From the NCBI GenBank assembly GCA_947561585.1, contig CANNZV010000861.1:144252-208251 (forward strand): 64,000 nt of DNA, given 5' to 3'. Every line of letters begins with the position of its first letter. Position 1 is the first letter of the stretch. The notes under the pieces were generated by a model. That model did no database searches, was not told where the DNA came from, and worked only from the letters and a program-made list of their open reading frames with translations. The stretch comes from Caprella mutica (lineage: Eukaryota > Arthropoda > Malacostraca > Amphipoda > Caprellidae). Positions 28,869-37,995 of the stretch are shown here, in pieces. Made by a program: the position numbers and the translations under genes.

Positions 28869-30083
28869 ATGAGACAAGTACTTTACTTTTTAATTACAGC
28901 TGGACTATTGCTCTGCTTCGCAGAAGCGCAGGGGCAAAGCATTCGGCGTTCGACGATTTGTAGCGTCGGAAACTCAACTACTATTGGTGACTTCAGAGTC
29001 ACTTCCACCTTCGGTCAAAAAAGCCCAGCTTGCTCGGTTATTTCTGGAGGAGGGCACATCATACGTCAAGGTTTTCAGCAGCCAATGCCATCACATCCAT
29101 GTGAATTTACGGTAGCGGCAGTTTGGGAAGAAATTTTGACAGAGTGTGGTGTATATTATTCTTTTGAATATCAAGGAGATGCATCTATTGATCGTGCTAC
29201 ATTTCTTTGGAATTTCGGTGAAGATGGTTTCCCCGAAACTTCTACAGAAATGAACCCAATCGATATTGCTTTTGATGGAATCGGCACAAAAAATATTTTC
29301 CTTACCGTCATTCAAGACGATTGCGAAAGCACTATTTCTTTCTCTTTAGATGTAACAGGAAGCGCATTTGCGATTAATCCTCTTATTACTGCACCAAGTT
29401 GCTTAGGTGCAAGAGACGGCTCCATTCGCCTTGAAGCTATCGGTGGTTTAGATCCATTAACTTACATGTGGGAAGATGGTTCTACACAATCGGAATTAAC
29501 TAATCTTCCTGCTGGACAATACGGCTACATCGTCACTTCCGCAGATGGATGCGTCTATACGGGCACAGGCATTGTTGCTAATCCTACAGAAGGGTTGACT
29601 GTCGATGCCAATATTATACAAGACGATTGTGAAACAATGACCACCGAAGGCGCAATTGACTTAACGGTTTCGGGCAATACAGGTATTGTTGAATACCTAT
29701 GGTCTCCGGCAGCTACGACGGAAGATTTAACAGACTTGGCTTCTGGTACTTATACAGTCACTATCGTTGATGAAACTTGTACTACCGTACAAATATTTGT
29801 TATCGAAGACTGTTCGACCGAAATTCCGGGTATATTTTCTCCCAATGGTGATGGTGAAAACGATGTTTGGGTTGTACCAGGTATTGAAAATTATCCAGAC
29901 AACGTCTTGCATATTTATAATCGTTGGGGTAGCCTTATCTATCAAGTAGATGGCTACTTAAATGACTGGGGCGGCACAAATTCGAAAGGGGAAGCCCTGA
30001 CTACTGGCGCCTTCTACTATGTCATCAAACTCAATGATGCCGACAACAATGTTTGGGGCGGTTCTATCACGATTATTCGATAA
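28869..30083 (+). CDS. Type B T9SS protein with PKD and SprB-like repeats
   Basis: This 404-residue protein has a signal peptide (LYFLITAGLLLCFAEAQGQ), a conserved-looking N-terminal segment, and a PKD-like domain (about 85-165; FLWNFGEDGFPETS). Two SprB-like repeats follow (about 172-310; GGLDPLTYMWEDGSTQSELTN and a weaker second copy). The C-terminus (about 318-404) is a gliding-motility-associated type B sorting domain with the hallmark IFSPNGDGENDVW, IYNRWGSLIY and WGG. Type B cargo is typically secreted by T9SS with the help of a neighbouring SprF/PorP protein, and exactly such a gene follows 141 bp downstream. The pair therefore probably forms a cargo-receptor unit. Confidence 0.92.
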   Translation: MRQVLYFLITAGLLLCFAEAQGQSIRRSTICSVGNSTTIGDFRVTSTFGQKSPACSVISGGGHIIRQGFQQPMPSHPCEFTVAAVWEEILTECGVYYSFEYQGDASIDRATFLWNFGEDGFPETSTEMNPIDIAFDGIGTKNIFLTVIQDDCESTISFSLDVTGSAFAINPLITAPSCLGARDGSIRLEAIGGLDPLTYMWEDGSTQSELTNLPAGQYGYIVTSADGCVYTGTGIVANPTEGLTVDANIIQDDCETMTTEGAIDLTVSGNTGIVEYLWSPAATTEDLTDLASGTYTVTIVDETCTTVQIFVIEDCSTEIPGIFSPNGDGENDVWVVPGIENYPDNVLHIYNRWGSLIYQVDGYLNDWGGTNSKGEALTTGAFYYVIKLNDADNNVWGGSITIIR

Positions 30084-30098
30084 ACTTAATTAGTCTTG

Positions 30099-30193
30099 AT
30101 TATTGATTATCGAATTATTGATTATTACTGTTTAGGCGAAGTTCTATCATTGAAGTGCGTTAAAGCAGTAATAATCAATATACAATAATCAAT
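30099..30193 (+). repeat. Inverted repeat of ATTGATTATT units
   Basis: Arms built from TTGATTATTGATTAT and ATAATCAATATACAATAATCAAT (given in part) can form an imperfect hairpin in the gap between the type B cargo gene and the SprF-OmpA gene. The same right arm occurs at 3576-3599 and, more diverged, near 3240-3270. Confidence 0.55.
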
Positions 30194-30224
30194 AGCCAAT
30201 TGACTAATTTCTAATTCAATAGAA

Positions 30225-31994
30225 ATGAAGCAAATCTATTATACAATATTTTGTGTTTTCACCCTCCTTACCATTAACCAAACCGCACAAGCGCAGCAAT
30301 ATCCATTGTTTTCGCACTATGTGTTGAATGATTTTGCGTTCAATCCAGCTATCGCTGGTACAACGGACTACGTCGACCTGCGCGGTACTTACCGTACACA
30401 GTGGGTTGGTTTGGAAGGTGCGCCCAAAACTTCGGTTATTTCGGGGCATGGCAAAATTAAAAAATTACCAATAGGGGTTGGTGGCTATTTGTTTCGTGAC
30501 GAAGCAGGTAAGCTAGAACGCACCGGCGCTTCTCTTGCGCTTTCTTTTGCTCAGCAAGTGAGCGAAAATACACGGTTTTCAGTTGGGTTTTCAGCAGGCT
30601 ATTATCGCTTAGGGCTGACTAGCAACATAGGACCGGATGATATCGGAAACGATATGGCTTTAATGAATGCTGCTAATGGAGCTGGCGTGCCAGATGTCTC
30701 TGCGGGGGCATATGTAAAGCATAAAGGTGCTTATGTTGGCTTCTCAATGCCTCAAATTTTCAAACAAGGTATCGAATTTACAGATACAGTGGAAGTAAGT
30801 AATGAACTAAACCGGCACTATTATGCGATGGTTGGCTATCAATTGCCTATCACTGAAAACATTGCCTTAGAACCTTCTGCTTTATTTAAATTTGTACAAA
30901 CAGCACCAATTCAAGTGGATGCAACCTTGCGTGTTTTATTCAAAAATAGTTTTTGGGTAGGTGGCAGCTATCGGCATCAAGGTGCAATGGCTGCCTTAGT
31001 TGGCGCACGTCTGAACAACAAAATGACCTTGGCTTATGCTTATGATTTTACGACCTCTGGACTGAACGAAGTCAGTAATGGCAGCCATGAAATCACTATC
31101 GGTATGCGCTTAAGCAAGAAAAAAGATAGTGATGGTGATGAAGTGCCAGATGAGGAGGACAAATGCCCAGAAGAGCCAGGAACGAAAGAAAACGACGGTT
31201 GTCCTGATGATACCATGAAGGATTTGGCAGAGTTGGATCATCCAGATGAATTGGAAAGCCCAGAGGATATGGACCCATTGGCAGACAGTGATAGAGATGG
31301 CGTGCTAAATAAAGACGATAAATGTCCTAAAGTACCTGGTTTAACCAACAATGCTGGTTGTCCGCTAGGTGACCGTGATGATGACGGTATCCGTGATGAT
31401 ATTGATAATTGTCCAGATGTAGCAGGTTTGCCAAGCAACACAGGCTGTCCATTAGACGACCGTGACCGTGATGGCATTGTTGATAATCGAGATAAATGCC
31501 CAGATATTCCGGGGTCATTTATCGGTGAAGGCTGTCCGGAAGAAGATAGTGATGGTGATGGAGTAGTTGATTCTATTGATAAATGCCCGCAATCAGCAGG
31601 CCCTTATGGTGGTGATGGTTGCCCAAAAATCTCGGCTAGTCAAGCAGAAATTTTGCGTTTAGCTATTCGTAATTTGTATTTTGACTATGACAAAGACGTT
31701 ATTCAACGCGAAGCATATCCCTTCTTAGATCGTTTGGCAGAGCTATTGGTTCGTTTGCCTGATTATAAAGTCAAAATGACTGGACACGCGGACGAACGGG
31801 GTTCAAAAGCCTACAATGTTGACCTTTCAAAACGTCGGGTTGAAGCAGCCTTTTTCTACCTAACTAATCGTGGTGTTTCTCCTAATCAATTGATTATGAA
31901 CTATTACGGCGAAGAAAATCCTGCCGATGGTCGTGCGACCGAAGCTGGTTTTCAAATGGATAGACGGGTAGAAATGGAATTCTACTTTGAATAA
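30225..31994 (+). CDS. PorP/SprF-family outer membrane protein fused to TSP3 repeats and an OmpA domain
   Basis: This 589-residue protein has a signal peptide (cleavage after AQA) and an N-terminal PorP/SprF-type barrel domain (about 24-300; YPLFSHYVLNDFAFNPAIAG). About five thrombospondin type 3 calcium repeats follow (about 303-465; DSDGDEVPDEEDKCP and similar). An OmpA C-terminal peptidoglycan-binding domain closes it (about 475-589; LYFDYDKDVI, GHADERGSKAYN, LSKRR). SprF-like proteins assist T9SS export and anchoring of type B cargo. The OmpA domain would tie this one to the cell wall. It follows the type B cargo gene at 28869 on the same strand. Ordinary PorP/SprF proteins lack the last two domains, so this is a domain fusion. 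Confidence 0.92.
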   Translation: MKQIYYTIFCVFTLLTINQTAQAQQYPLFSHYVLNDFAFNPAIAGTTDYVDLRGTYRTQWVGLEGAPKTSVISGHGKIKKLPIGVGGYLFRDEAGKLERTGASLALSFAQQVSENTRFSVGFSAGYYRLGLTSNIGPDDIGNDMALMNAANGAGVPDVSAGAYVKHKGAYVGFSMPQIFKQGIEFTDTVEVSNELNRHYYAMVGYQLPITENIALEPSALFKFVQTAPIQVDATLRVLFKNSFWVGGSYRHQGAMAALVGARLNNKMTLAYAYDFTTSGLNEVSNGSHEITIGMRLSKKKDSDGDEVPDEEDKCPEEPGTKENDGCPDDTMKDLAELDHPDELESPEDMDPLADSDRDGVLNKDDKCPKVPGLTNNAGCPLGDRDDDGIRDDIDNCPDVAGLPSNTGCPLDDRDRDGIVDNRDKCPDIPGSFIGEGCPEEDSDGDGVVDSIDKCPQSAGPYGGDGCPKISASQAEILRLAIRNLYFDYDKDVIQREAYPFLDRLAELLVRLPDYKVKMTGHADERGSKAYNVDLSKRRVEAAFFYLTNRGVSPNQLIMNYYGEENPADGRATEAGFQMDRRVEMEFYFE

Positions 31995-32026
31995 AAATAC
32001 AGACGAATTATAAAGAATAAAGTCTA

Positions 32027-32186
32027 AGTGAAAAGAATTAAATAAGTTGTGCCATAATGCGCCGTTATTTTTTCTTTTAAAGAATTCAAAAAATCAGTGC
32101 ATAGCCGAGTTACGGACTTATTTTTTGTGTTTTTTAAAAGGAAAAAGAACAAGCATAGTGGTATAAGTTATTTAGTTCTTTTCACT
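32027..32186 (+). mobile_element. Palindromic MITE-like element with the shared core
   Basis: This 160-bp non-coding element has inverted ends AGTGAAAAGAATTAAATAAG and the complement of AGTGAAAAGAACTAAATAAC. The centre holds the core AAAAAATCAGTGCATAGCC..GTTACGGACTTATTTTTT seen also in families B and C. No clear target duplication is seen. Confidence 0.75.
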
Positions 32187-32198
32187 AGTAGTTCAAAA

Positions 32199-32235
32199 TA
32201 AAAGCCTCGAAGTCGCAAGATTTCGAGGCTTTTAT
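32199..32235. terminator. Bidirectional terminator
   Basis: AAGCCTCGAA and TTCGAGGCTT form a stem with A-runs before and T-runs after. It separates the convergent genes at 30225-31994 and 32261-34450 and can end both. Confidence 0.9.
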
Positions 32236-32260
32236 TTTTGAGCGTTACTTAGTCATTAAA

Positions 32261-34450
32261 TTACTGCTTTACCACCCGACGTGTCACCAATTTACGGCTT
32301 TCCATGTCCATGATATTTACAAAGTAAATACTAGGTGGAAAATCTGCCATATTGATAGCGGTATTGATGCTGACGGCATTGTCAAATTGATTATTGACTA
32401 AGGTCTGACCCAACATATTCACTAAGCTAATTTGAACATTCTTAGTAGTTTCAAAAGCTAAACGAACTTGCAATTCTTGTGCGCCAACTGGATTTGGATA
32501 AACTAAGAAGTCAATCAAATCCGTTAATTCATCAGTAGAAGTGGGGCCGTAGCAGAACTCTTGGACACAGTTTCGAGCATCGGTGACGGTCACGCAGTAC
32601 ACGCCTAATGCTAAGTTTTCTATGTCTTGTGTGGTTTCACCAGTTGACCATTCGTAAGTATATGGAGCTTCGCCACCTTCTACAGAAACATCAATATTTC
32701 CATCCGCTGCACCCATCGATGTTTCAGGATTAATTTGACCTGTTACTACTAATGGGTCAGGATTGTGAATAATTTGAACCTCTGTAGTCGTCATCGAACC
32801 TGCTGCATCTGTAACAGTACATACATAGCCGCCTTCTGCTAAGTCAGTAATAGTTGCTGTTGTTTCAGTACTGTTCAACCAAGAGAAGGTATAAGGAGGT
32901 AAACCACCTTCTGGGGTAGCTGTAGCAGTGCCGTCATTAGCGCCATTACAAGTCATTTCGGTAGAAGTACCTAATGCCGAAAGTGGGGCAGGAGCAGCAT
33001 CTACTTCAAAATTATCCACGAAGAAATCGTTATCTACACCATCCGTAATATCACCACTTGTGCCGTAGAAAGCGAAAATAGTTTCATAACCTTCAAATGC
33101 TTCCAAGTCATATTCGTAGTGGTCGCCAAGTACATCATTTGTTATTTCAGTTGTTTCATCAAATTGGTCAATGATAATCCAAGTAGCGCCATTATCAATA
33201 CTACCCATGAAGAAAACAAAATCATCAGAGCCGAAAACAGCAGCATTTGTGCCTGCAAAATTCGTTAAAGCAATATCAAATTCAGCTACTGCATCACCTG
33301 TACCAACTAAGTCGATAACTGGAGAAACCATCCAGTCACTCACGAAATTAGAGTAGATATTGATACGGAAAGCACCCTCAAAACCAACATTAGCAAAGCC
33401 ATCTGGTCCCCAAGAGCTAAAGCCTGGGTCAAGTGGGCCGGTTGTTAAGTCTCCATTATTGAATTGTGCCCAACAATCAGCTAATGGTTCACCCATTAAA
33501 TCGTTGAAGTCTTCCAAATAAGGGGTTTCATAAGCGGCACATTCTGTGGTAAAGGTGAGTGGTCCAATCCATATAGCTACATCGTCATTATTGCCATCAC
33601 AATCAGCACGTACATAAACATCGTATGTGGTTACAGGAGTTAAGCCAGTGATGGTTGTTGGATTATCCATTACATTATCGTAACCTGCACTTGGCATGCC
33701 TGTTGGAGCAAAGCCAGTTTCACCATATTCGATGTCCCAGTTAGTTGCACTACCATTTTCTACCCAAGAAATACTGGCACTTGTTGCGCCAGCAGCAGCA
33801 GCAAGACCGGAGATTTCGATACAGGAAGGCGGCGTACGTACATGAAAGTTATCGAAAAAAATATCATTATCTATTATGTCATCTACGGTACCTTCCGAAC
33901 CCCAGAATGCAAAAGAAACGGTCATGTCGTTGTATGCACTCAAGTTATAGATAGGGTGGTCGCCTAATGGATTGACATTGTCGGCTGATGTCCAAGCCTG
34001 CAAAGTTGTCCAAGTTGCACCATCATCGGCAGAAATTAAGAAGTGTACTTCATCATCAGAACCTAAGTTGGTTGGGTTTTGACCACCAAATTGAGTGATT
34101 GAAAAATCAAACTCTACTTGGAATGGGCCGCCTGTTAGGTCAAATGAAGGAGAGATAAACCAGTCCATTTTTTGTGCTAACCAAATATTCATTTTGTAAG
34201 CACCTTCAAAACCCATGTTGGCAAATCCATCTTGAACCCAAGAGCTAGAACCAAATTCAGCAGGGCCGGTTGTTGGGTCTCCGCTATCTGCTTGTGTCCA
34301 ACATTCTGGCAACTCCCCAAAATTAGCTGGTGGGTCAAAAGTTTGCAAATAAGGTGGTATGCTTGGGTCATCACATTGGGCAAAAGCTGTTGTTTGTAAG
34401 CCTAATAGCAATAAGCTCACGAATAACCAAAGGGTACTATTTTTTCTCAT
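32261..34450 (-). CDS. T9SS type A protein with two MAM/choice-of-anchor domains, FN3 and SprB repeats
   Basis: I place the start at 34450 (MRKNSTLWLFVSLLLLG), which gives a clean signal peptide; the frame stays open for 27 codons upstream. The 729-residue protein contains two related MAM/choice-of-anchor J-like domains (about 30-205 and 305-475; each with GPAEFGSSSW or similar, FISPSFDL and D..FFDNF). An FN3 domain lies between them (about 207-300; SASISWVENG...W.IEYG). Two SprB-like repeats (about 485-635; GGLPPYTFSW and GGEAPYTYEW) precede a type A sorting domain (about 650-729; VYPNPV). Surface-located, probably binding or scaffolding; no catalytic motif is visible. It shares terminators with its neighbours on both sides. 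Confidence 0.9.
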   Translation of the reverse strand: MRKNSTLWLFVSLLLLGLQTTAFAQCDDPSIPPYLQTFDPPANFGELPECWTQADSGDPTTGPAEFGSSSWVQDGFANMGFEGAYKMNIWLAQKMDWFISPSFDLTGGPFQVEFDFSITQFGGQNPTNLGSDDEVHFLISADDGATWTTLQAWTSADNVNPLGDHPIYNLSAYNDMTVSFAFWGSEGTVDDIIDNDIFFDNFHVRTPPSCIEISGLAAAAGATSASISWVENGSATNWDIEYGETGFAPTGMPSAGYDNVMDNPTTITGLTPVTTYDVYVRADCDGNNDDVAIWIGPLTFTTECAAYETPYLEDFNDLMGEPLADCWAQFNNGDLTTGPLDPGFSSWGPDGFANVGFEGAFRINIYSNFVSDWMVSPVIDLVGTGDAVAEFDIALTNFAGTNAAVFGSDDFVFFMGSIDNGATWIIIDQFDETTEITNDVLGDHYEYDLEAFEGYETIFAFYGTSGDITDGVDNDFFVDNFEVDAAPAPLSALGTSTEMTCNGANDGTATATPEGGLPPYTFSWLNSTETTATITDLAEGGYVCTVTDAAGSMTTTEVQIIHNPDPLVVTGQINPETSMGAADGNIDVSVEGGEAPYTYEWSTGETTQDIENLALGVYCVTVTDARNCVQEFCYGPTSTDELTDLIDFLVYPNPVGAQELQVRLAFETTKNVQISLVNMLGQTLVNNQFDNAVSINTAINMADFPPSIYFVNIMDMESRKLVTRRVVKQ

Positions 34451-34681
34451 CTCGTGAATCATTTTATTTTTAAGATTTTTAGTAGAAATGGCTCGACTTA
34501 TTCGATAGGCAATGATACGAAATTTATTCACAATATGTTACCTTCCTTCTAAATGCATTCTTTACAATCCTGTTTTTCAGGACTTTTGTTTTTTAGCCTA
34601 CATTATTTTACTGTTCATAGTGAAGGAGTATTTCGCATGATTGTTAACGAAGATATTTTGTGATAGACGGCTTTAAATCAC

Positions 34682-34720
34682 AAAAAAAGCTGTAACAGGA
34701 TTACCCATTACAGCTTTTTA
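34682..34720. terminator. Terminator between two minus-strand genes
   Basis: AAAAAGCTGTAA and TTACAGCTTTTT form a stem around a short loop, with T-runs on both strands. On the minus strand it ends the TPR-SPOR gene at 34743-37274. Confidence 0.88.
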
Positions 34721-34742
34721 AACTTAACGTCAACCGTCTAAG

Positions 34743-37274
34743 TTATTTTACTTTTTTCAAAACGCCATTGATATTTTGAGCTATATAAGCGTCTTTAAAT
34801 CCACGTGTTCTTGCTTTGCGTAAGGCACGAAGCGCAGAGTCGTAACTGTCATAACCTGACAAAATCATGATGGTATATTGACCACTATATTGTTTGTTTA
34901 AGCGTCCAATATCAATTACTTTATTGGCATCAAAATACTTTTCAGGATTAGAATAAGCTGCCAAACGTACTACATAAGGGCTGTTACTGTTGATTGTCGT
35001 TTGACCACCGCCAGATGTGTTGCCGCTATTATAATTACCGCTATTTCCGCCGCCATTTTCTGTAACAATAAATGCTCCTGAATAGCCACGACCAAGCACT
35101 TGTTGCTGTGCACGAAGGGCTTCTGCTCGAGTAGTATAAGTGCCTAAACGAATTTTGTTGATATTGCCCGCAGGTGTGTAATAAATACTGCCTAGGTCAG
35201 ATAAACGGTTTTGGAAGGCATTCAAATCTAAAGTCTTATTAGCTGAAACGGCTGCAATTTGAACGGAATAACCGCTACGAATAGTACCGCCAGAAGTGCC
35301 ACTATTAGTGCCTGTATATCCGCCAGTGCTGCTGTTTCCGCCAGTATAAGTACCGCTATTGCCATTGTTTCCACTGCTATTTCCACCAGTGTAGCCACCG
35401 CCACTATTTGTGCCAGAGTTGCCTCCGTTGTAGCCGCCATTATTTCCGCCATTATAAGCACCGCCATTATTGCCACCATCAGCATAGCCACCTGAAGTAG
35501 GCGTGATGCTAGTAGAGCCTAAAATGCTGAGGTCTGTACCACTGCTGCTTGTGCGCAAAGTACGACTAGCATCAATATAGCCTTCTTTGCTATAGCGAAT
35601 AAGATAGGGGGTGTTGGGAGCTAATTGCAATACATATTCACCGCTACCGTCCGAAATGGAAGTGATGGTAGAGTTATCATTTTGATTAGTTGCACGTATC
35701 GTTACATTTGATAAAGCAACGCGTGTATTGATGTTCATGACGCGTCCATTGTAGCCTGCGCCAATTTTACGCATATTGATGATAACCCGCTTATTATTTT
35801 GCAGAGTAGCGGTCGATAAACTAAAGGAGGTACTCATATAACCTTCTTTTTTAATGACTGGCGAACAGTTCAGTCCATTCATCATTTGGAAGCTATAAAT
35901 ACCATTATTGTCCGTTGCATATACGCCTTCTCCACAACTTGAAAAATCTACACTTGCACCCGAAATGCCCATTCCTGTTGCATCATCCGTAATTTGTAAG
36001 ACTACTGCATCTGTTAATTTAGTTACTCTATAAATGTCTTCTAAACCCTTACCATTTACGCGGTTGGACGTGAAATAGCCGCGATTACTCATACGATTAT
36101 AAACAAAGTCATAGTCATCACGTGATGAATTTAAAGCGGTACCTGTGTGATAAATACTTGCCCATTGGCTGCCTGTTTTTTCAGCACGGAAAATATCATA
36201 ACCCCCCATACCTTGATGCCAATCAGAAGAGAAATAAAGAGAAGTACCATCAAAAAATGGTGAAATTTCATTGCCGGCAGAATTGATAACTGCGCCCATG
36301 TTTTCTGGAGTTGACCAAGTATTTCCGGTGCGACGACAAACATAAATATCGAAACCACCGAAACCATCAGGACGGTCAGAAGCAAAATAAAGGGAATTGC
36401 CATCTGGTGAAAACGAAGGATAGCCGGTAGAGTAGCCAGCACCATTAAAAGCAAAGGCTTTAGAGCCTTTCCAATTGCCACCACTCGTGACACCTGCTAG
36501 GTATAAGTTTAATTCAACACCACTTGATGGAATTTGGCGAGTGCCTTCCACGAAGTTATTTTTAGTAATAGCGACCAGACGCCCATCAGGAGAGTAGGCC
36601 ACAGGGCCTTGGTTGAAGTTATTGGTAATATCATCATGTACGTATGATGGCGGTTTTAGAAAACCAGTATTGTCTGGGGTAGTAAAATAAAGTCGATTGC
36701 CAGCACCATTGTCCCAGTTGTTTCTATTGCTACCTACTTTTGTAATGTCATTACGACTAGAAGAATAAACGACTGCTGTACCAAACATCGCTGCCCCAAA
36801 ATCACTACCAGAGGAGTTGATGTATTCATTGGATACTTCAAAAAGAGCGGCATCATTACGGTGTTCTTTTGCAAAGTCACAACTAGCCGCATATTGGCGA
36901 CCATCGGCTGGATATTTTTGTGCATAACGATTAAACCACTTCTTTGCCTCATCATATTGACCGATAGCTTTGAGGGTTTTACCATAATTTAAAAAAGCCT
37001 CAGTATCTACTTTTCTTTGTTGTACGGCGCGCTCATAAAATTCGGCTGCTTGCGTCATTTGGTTTAAATGACGGTACGAATCCGCAATGCCTGTCAATGC
37101 AGCGACATTGTTTTCTTGCTTATCTAAGACTTTTTGATAAGACTTAATAGCCAGATTAAACGCTTTGAGTTCATATTGTTTATTCGCACGTTTGAGAGAA
37201 GATTGTGCCTGTATGCTGACACAAAACAATAAGGTTGCCGCTAGAAGTAGCGTTGCTTTTTTCAGAAATCTCAT
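34743..37274 (-). CDS. PorE-like periplasmic protein: TPR, PD40 propeller, carboxypeptidase-regulatory domains and two SPOR domains
   Basis: This 843-residue protein has a signal peptide (ATLLLAATLLFCVSIQA). TPR repeats span about 25-140. A PD40/WD40-like beta-propeller follows (about 150-415; FSPDGNSLYFASDRPDGFGG). Two carboxypeptidase-regulatory-like domains come next (about 423-580), then a low-complexity Gly/Asn/Ser linker (about 591-661). Two SPOR domains end it (about 664-745, YSVQIAAVS; about 761-841, YVVRLAAYS). The first part follows the plan of PorE, a T9SS-associated protein whose C-terminus is an OmpA peptidoglycan-binding domain. Here tandem SPOR domains take that place. A T9SS or cell-wall anchoring role is inference from this similarity. 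Confidence 0.88.
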   Translation of the reverse strand: MRFLKKATLLLAATLLFCVSIQAQSSLKRANKQYELKAFNLAIKSYQKVLDKQENNVAALTGIADSYRHLNQMTQAAEFYERAVQQRKVDTEAFLNYGKTLKAIGQYDEAKKWFNRYAQKYPADGRQYAASCDFAKEHRNDAALFEVSNEYINSSGSDFGAAMFGTAVVYSSSRNDITKVGSNRNNWDNGAGNRLYFTTPDNTGFLKPPSYVHDDITNNFNQGPVAYSPDGRLVAITKNNFVEGTRQIPSSGVELNLYLAGVTSGGNWKGSKAFAFNGAGYSTGYPSFSPDGNSLYFASDRPDGFGGFDIYVCRRTGNTWSTPENMGAVINSAGNEISPFFDGTSLYFSSDWHQGMGGYDIFRAEKTGSQWASIYHTGTALNSSRDDYDFVYNRMSNRGYFTSNRVNGKGLEDIYRVTKLTDAVVLQITDDATGMGISGASVDFSSCGEGVYATDNNGIYSFQMMNGLNCSPVIKKEGYMSTSFSLSTATLQNNKRVIINMRKIGAGYNGRVMNINTRVALSNVTIRATNQNDNSTITSISDGSGEYVLQLAPNTPYLIRYSKEGYIDASRTLRTSSSGTDLSILGSTSITPTSGGYADGGNNGGAYNGGNNGGYNGGNSGTNSGGGYTGGNSSGNNGNSGTYTGGNSSTGGYTGTNSGTSGGTIRSGYSVQIAAVSANKTLDLNAFQNRLSDLGSIYYTPAGNINKIRLGTYTTRAEALRAQQQVLGRGYSGAFIVTENGGGNSGNYNSGNTSGGGQTTINSNSPYVVRLAAYSNPEKYFDANKVIDIGRLNKQYSGQYTIMILSGYDSYDSALRALRKARTRGFKDAYIAQNINGVLKKVK

Positions 37275-37995
37275 AGAAAATTTGTTTTATCATTCTTTTC
37301 AAAAATATGGCTAATTAGACTGGAAATTAAAAGAATAGCCGATTGATTTTTTGAAAAAAATGGCTGGTTAATCGAGTATAAATACGAAATTTGATGATTA
37401 ATTTTTAAAATCTAATGTCTTTAAAATGTATAAGCCTTTTATTTTAAAAGGAATACATCTAAATAAAAAAAGAATGAGTTGTTTTTGAGGTAATCTCTTC
37501 ATAACCAATATTTTAAAAGAGTTGATACCAATCGCTAAGGTACATATTTTGAATTAATTTAGCTAATTGCTAAATTGTAATTTGGTGATAGAACTTAGCT
37601 GAAAATACAAAACGCCGCTTCCATCCTAAGATAAAAGCGGCATTTAATAAAGCAAGCGGAACGAGAAATCGTCCCGTTTTGCAATGATAACATCGGCTAA
37701 GATGTGTTTTTATTTTAAGTAAAACTGATTCAATAAGTTAGACCATTATACTTCGTCTTTATCTTCTGCCTAATGTCTAAAATCTAATGTCTTTTTTATA
37801 ATTGCGAATTAAACCACTAGTTACTTTCGTGTTAAAGTTATTGAAAAAGACCGGGAATATCGTTGAATAATAGCGAATATTGCGTCTTAAAAAATAGAAA
37901 AGAAAAACAACAGAAAAACAATATAAGTGCAACTATTACGTACTTTCGTCAGTCGATAGTATTGAACCATTCATAAAGTCTATTCAAAAAATAGA
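37275..37995. other. Intergenic gap
   Basis: The gap holds the minus-strand promoter at 37300-37307 and a hairpin GCCGCTT/AAGCGGC (37614-37641) without a good T-run. A small hairpin (GGAACGA...TCGTCCC, about 37658-37677) is also present. Otherwise AT-rich sequence with no gene seen. Confidence 0.5.
37300..37307 (-). promoter_or_regulatory. Bacteroidota-type promoter for the TPR-SPOR gene
   Basis: On the minus strand this reads TATTTTTG, a TAnnTTTG match, 26 bp before the start codon. A -33 element is not evident. Confidence 0.5.
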
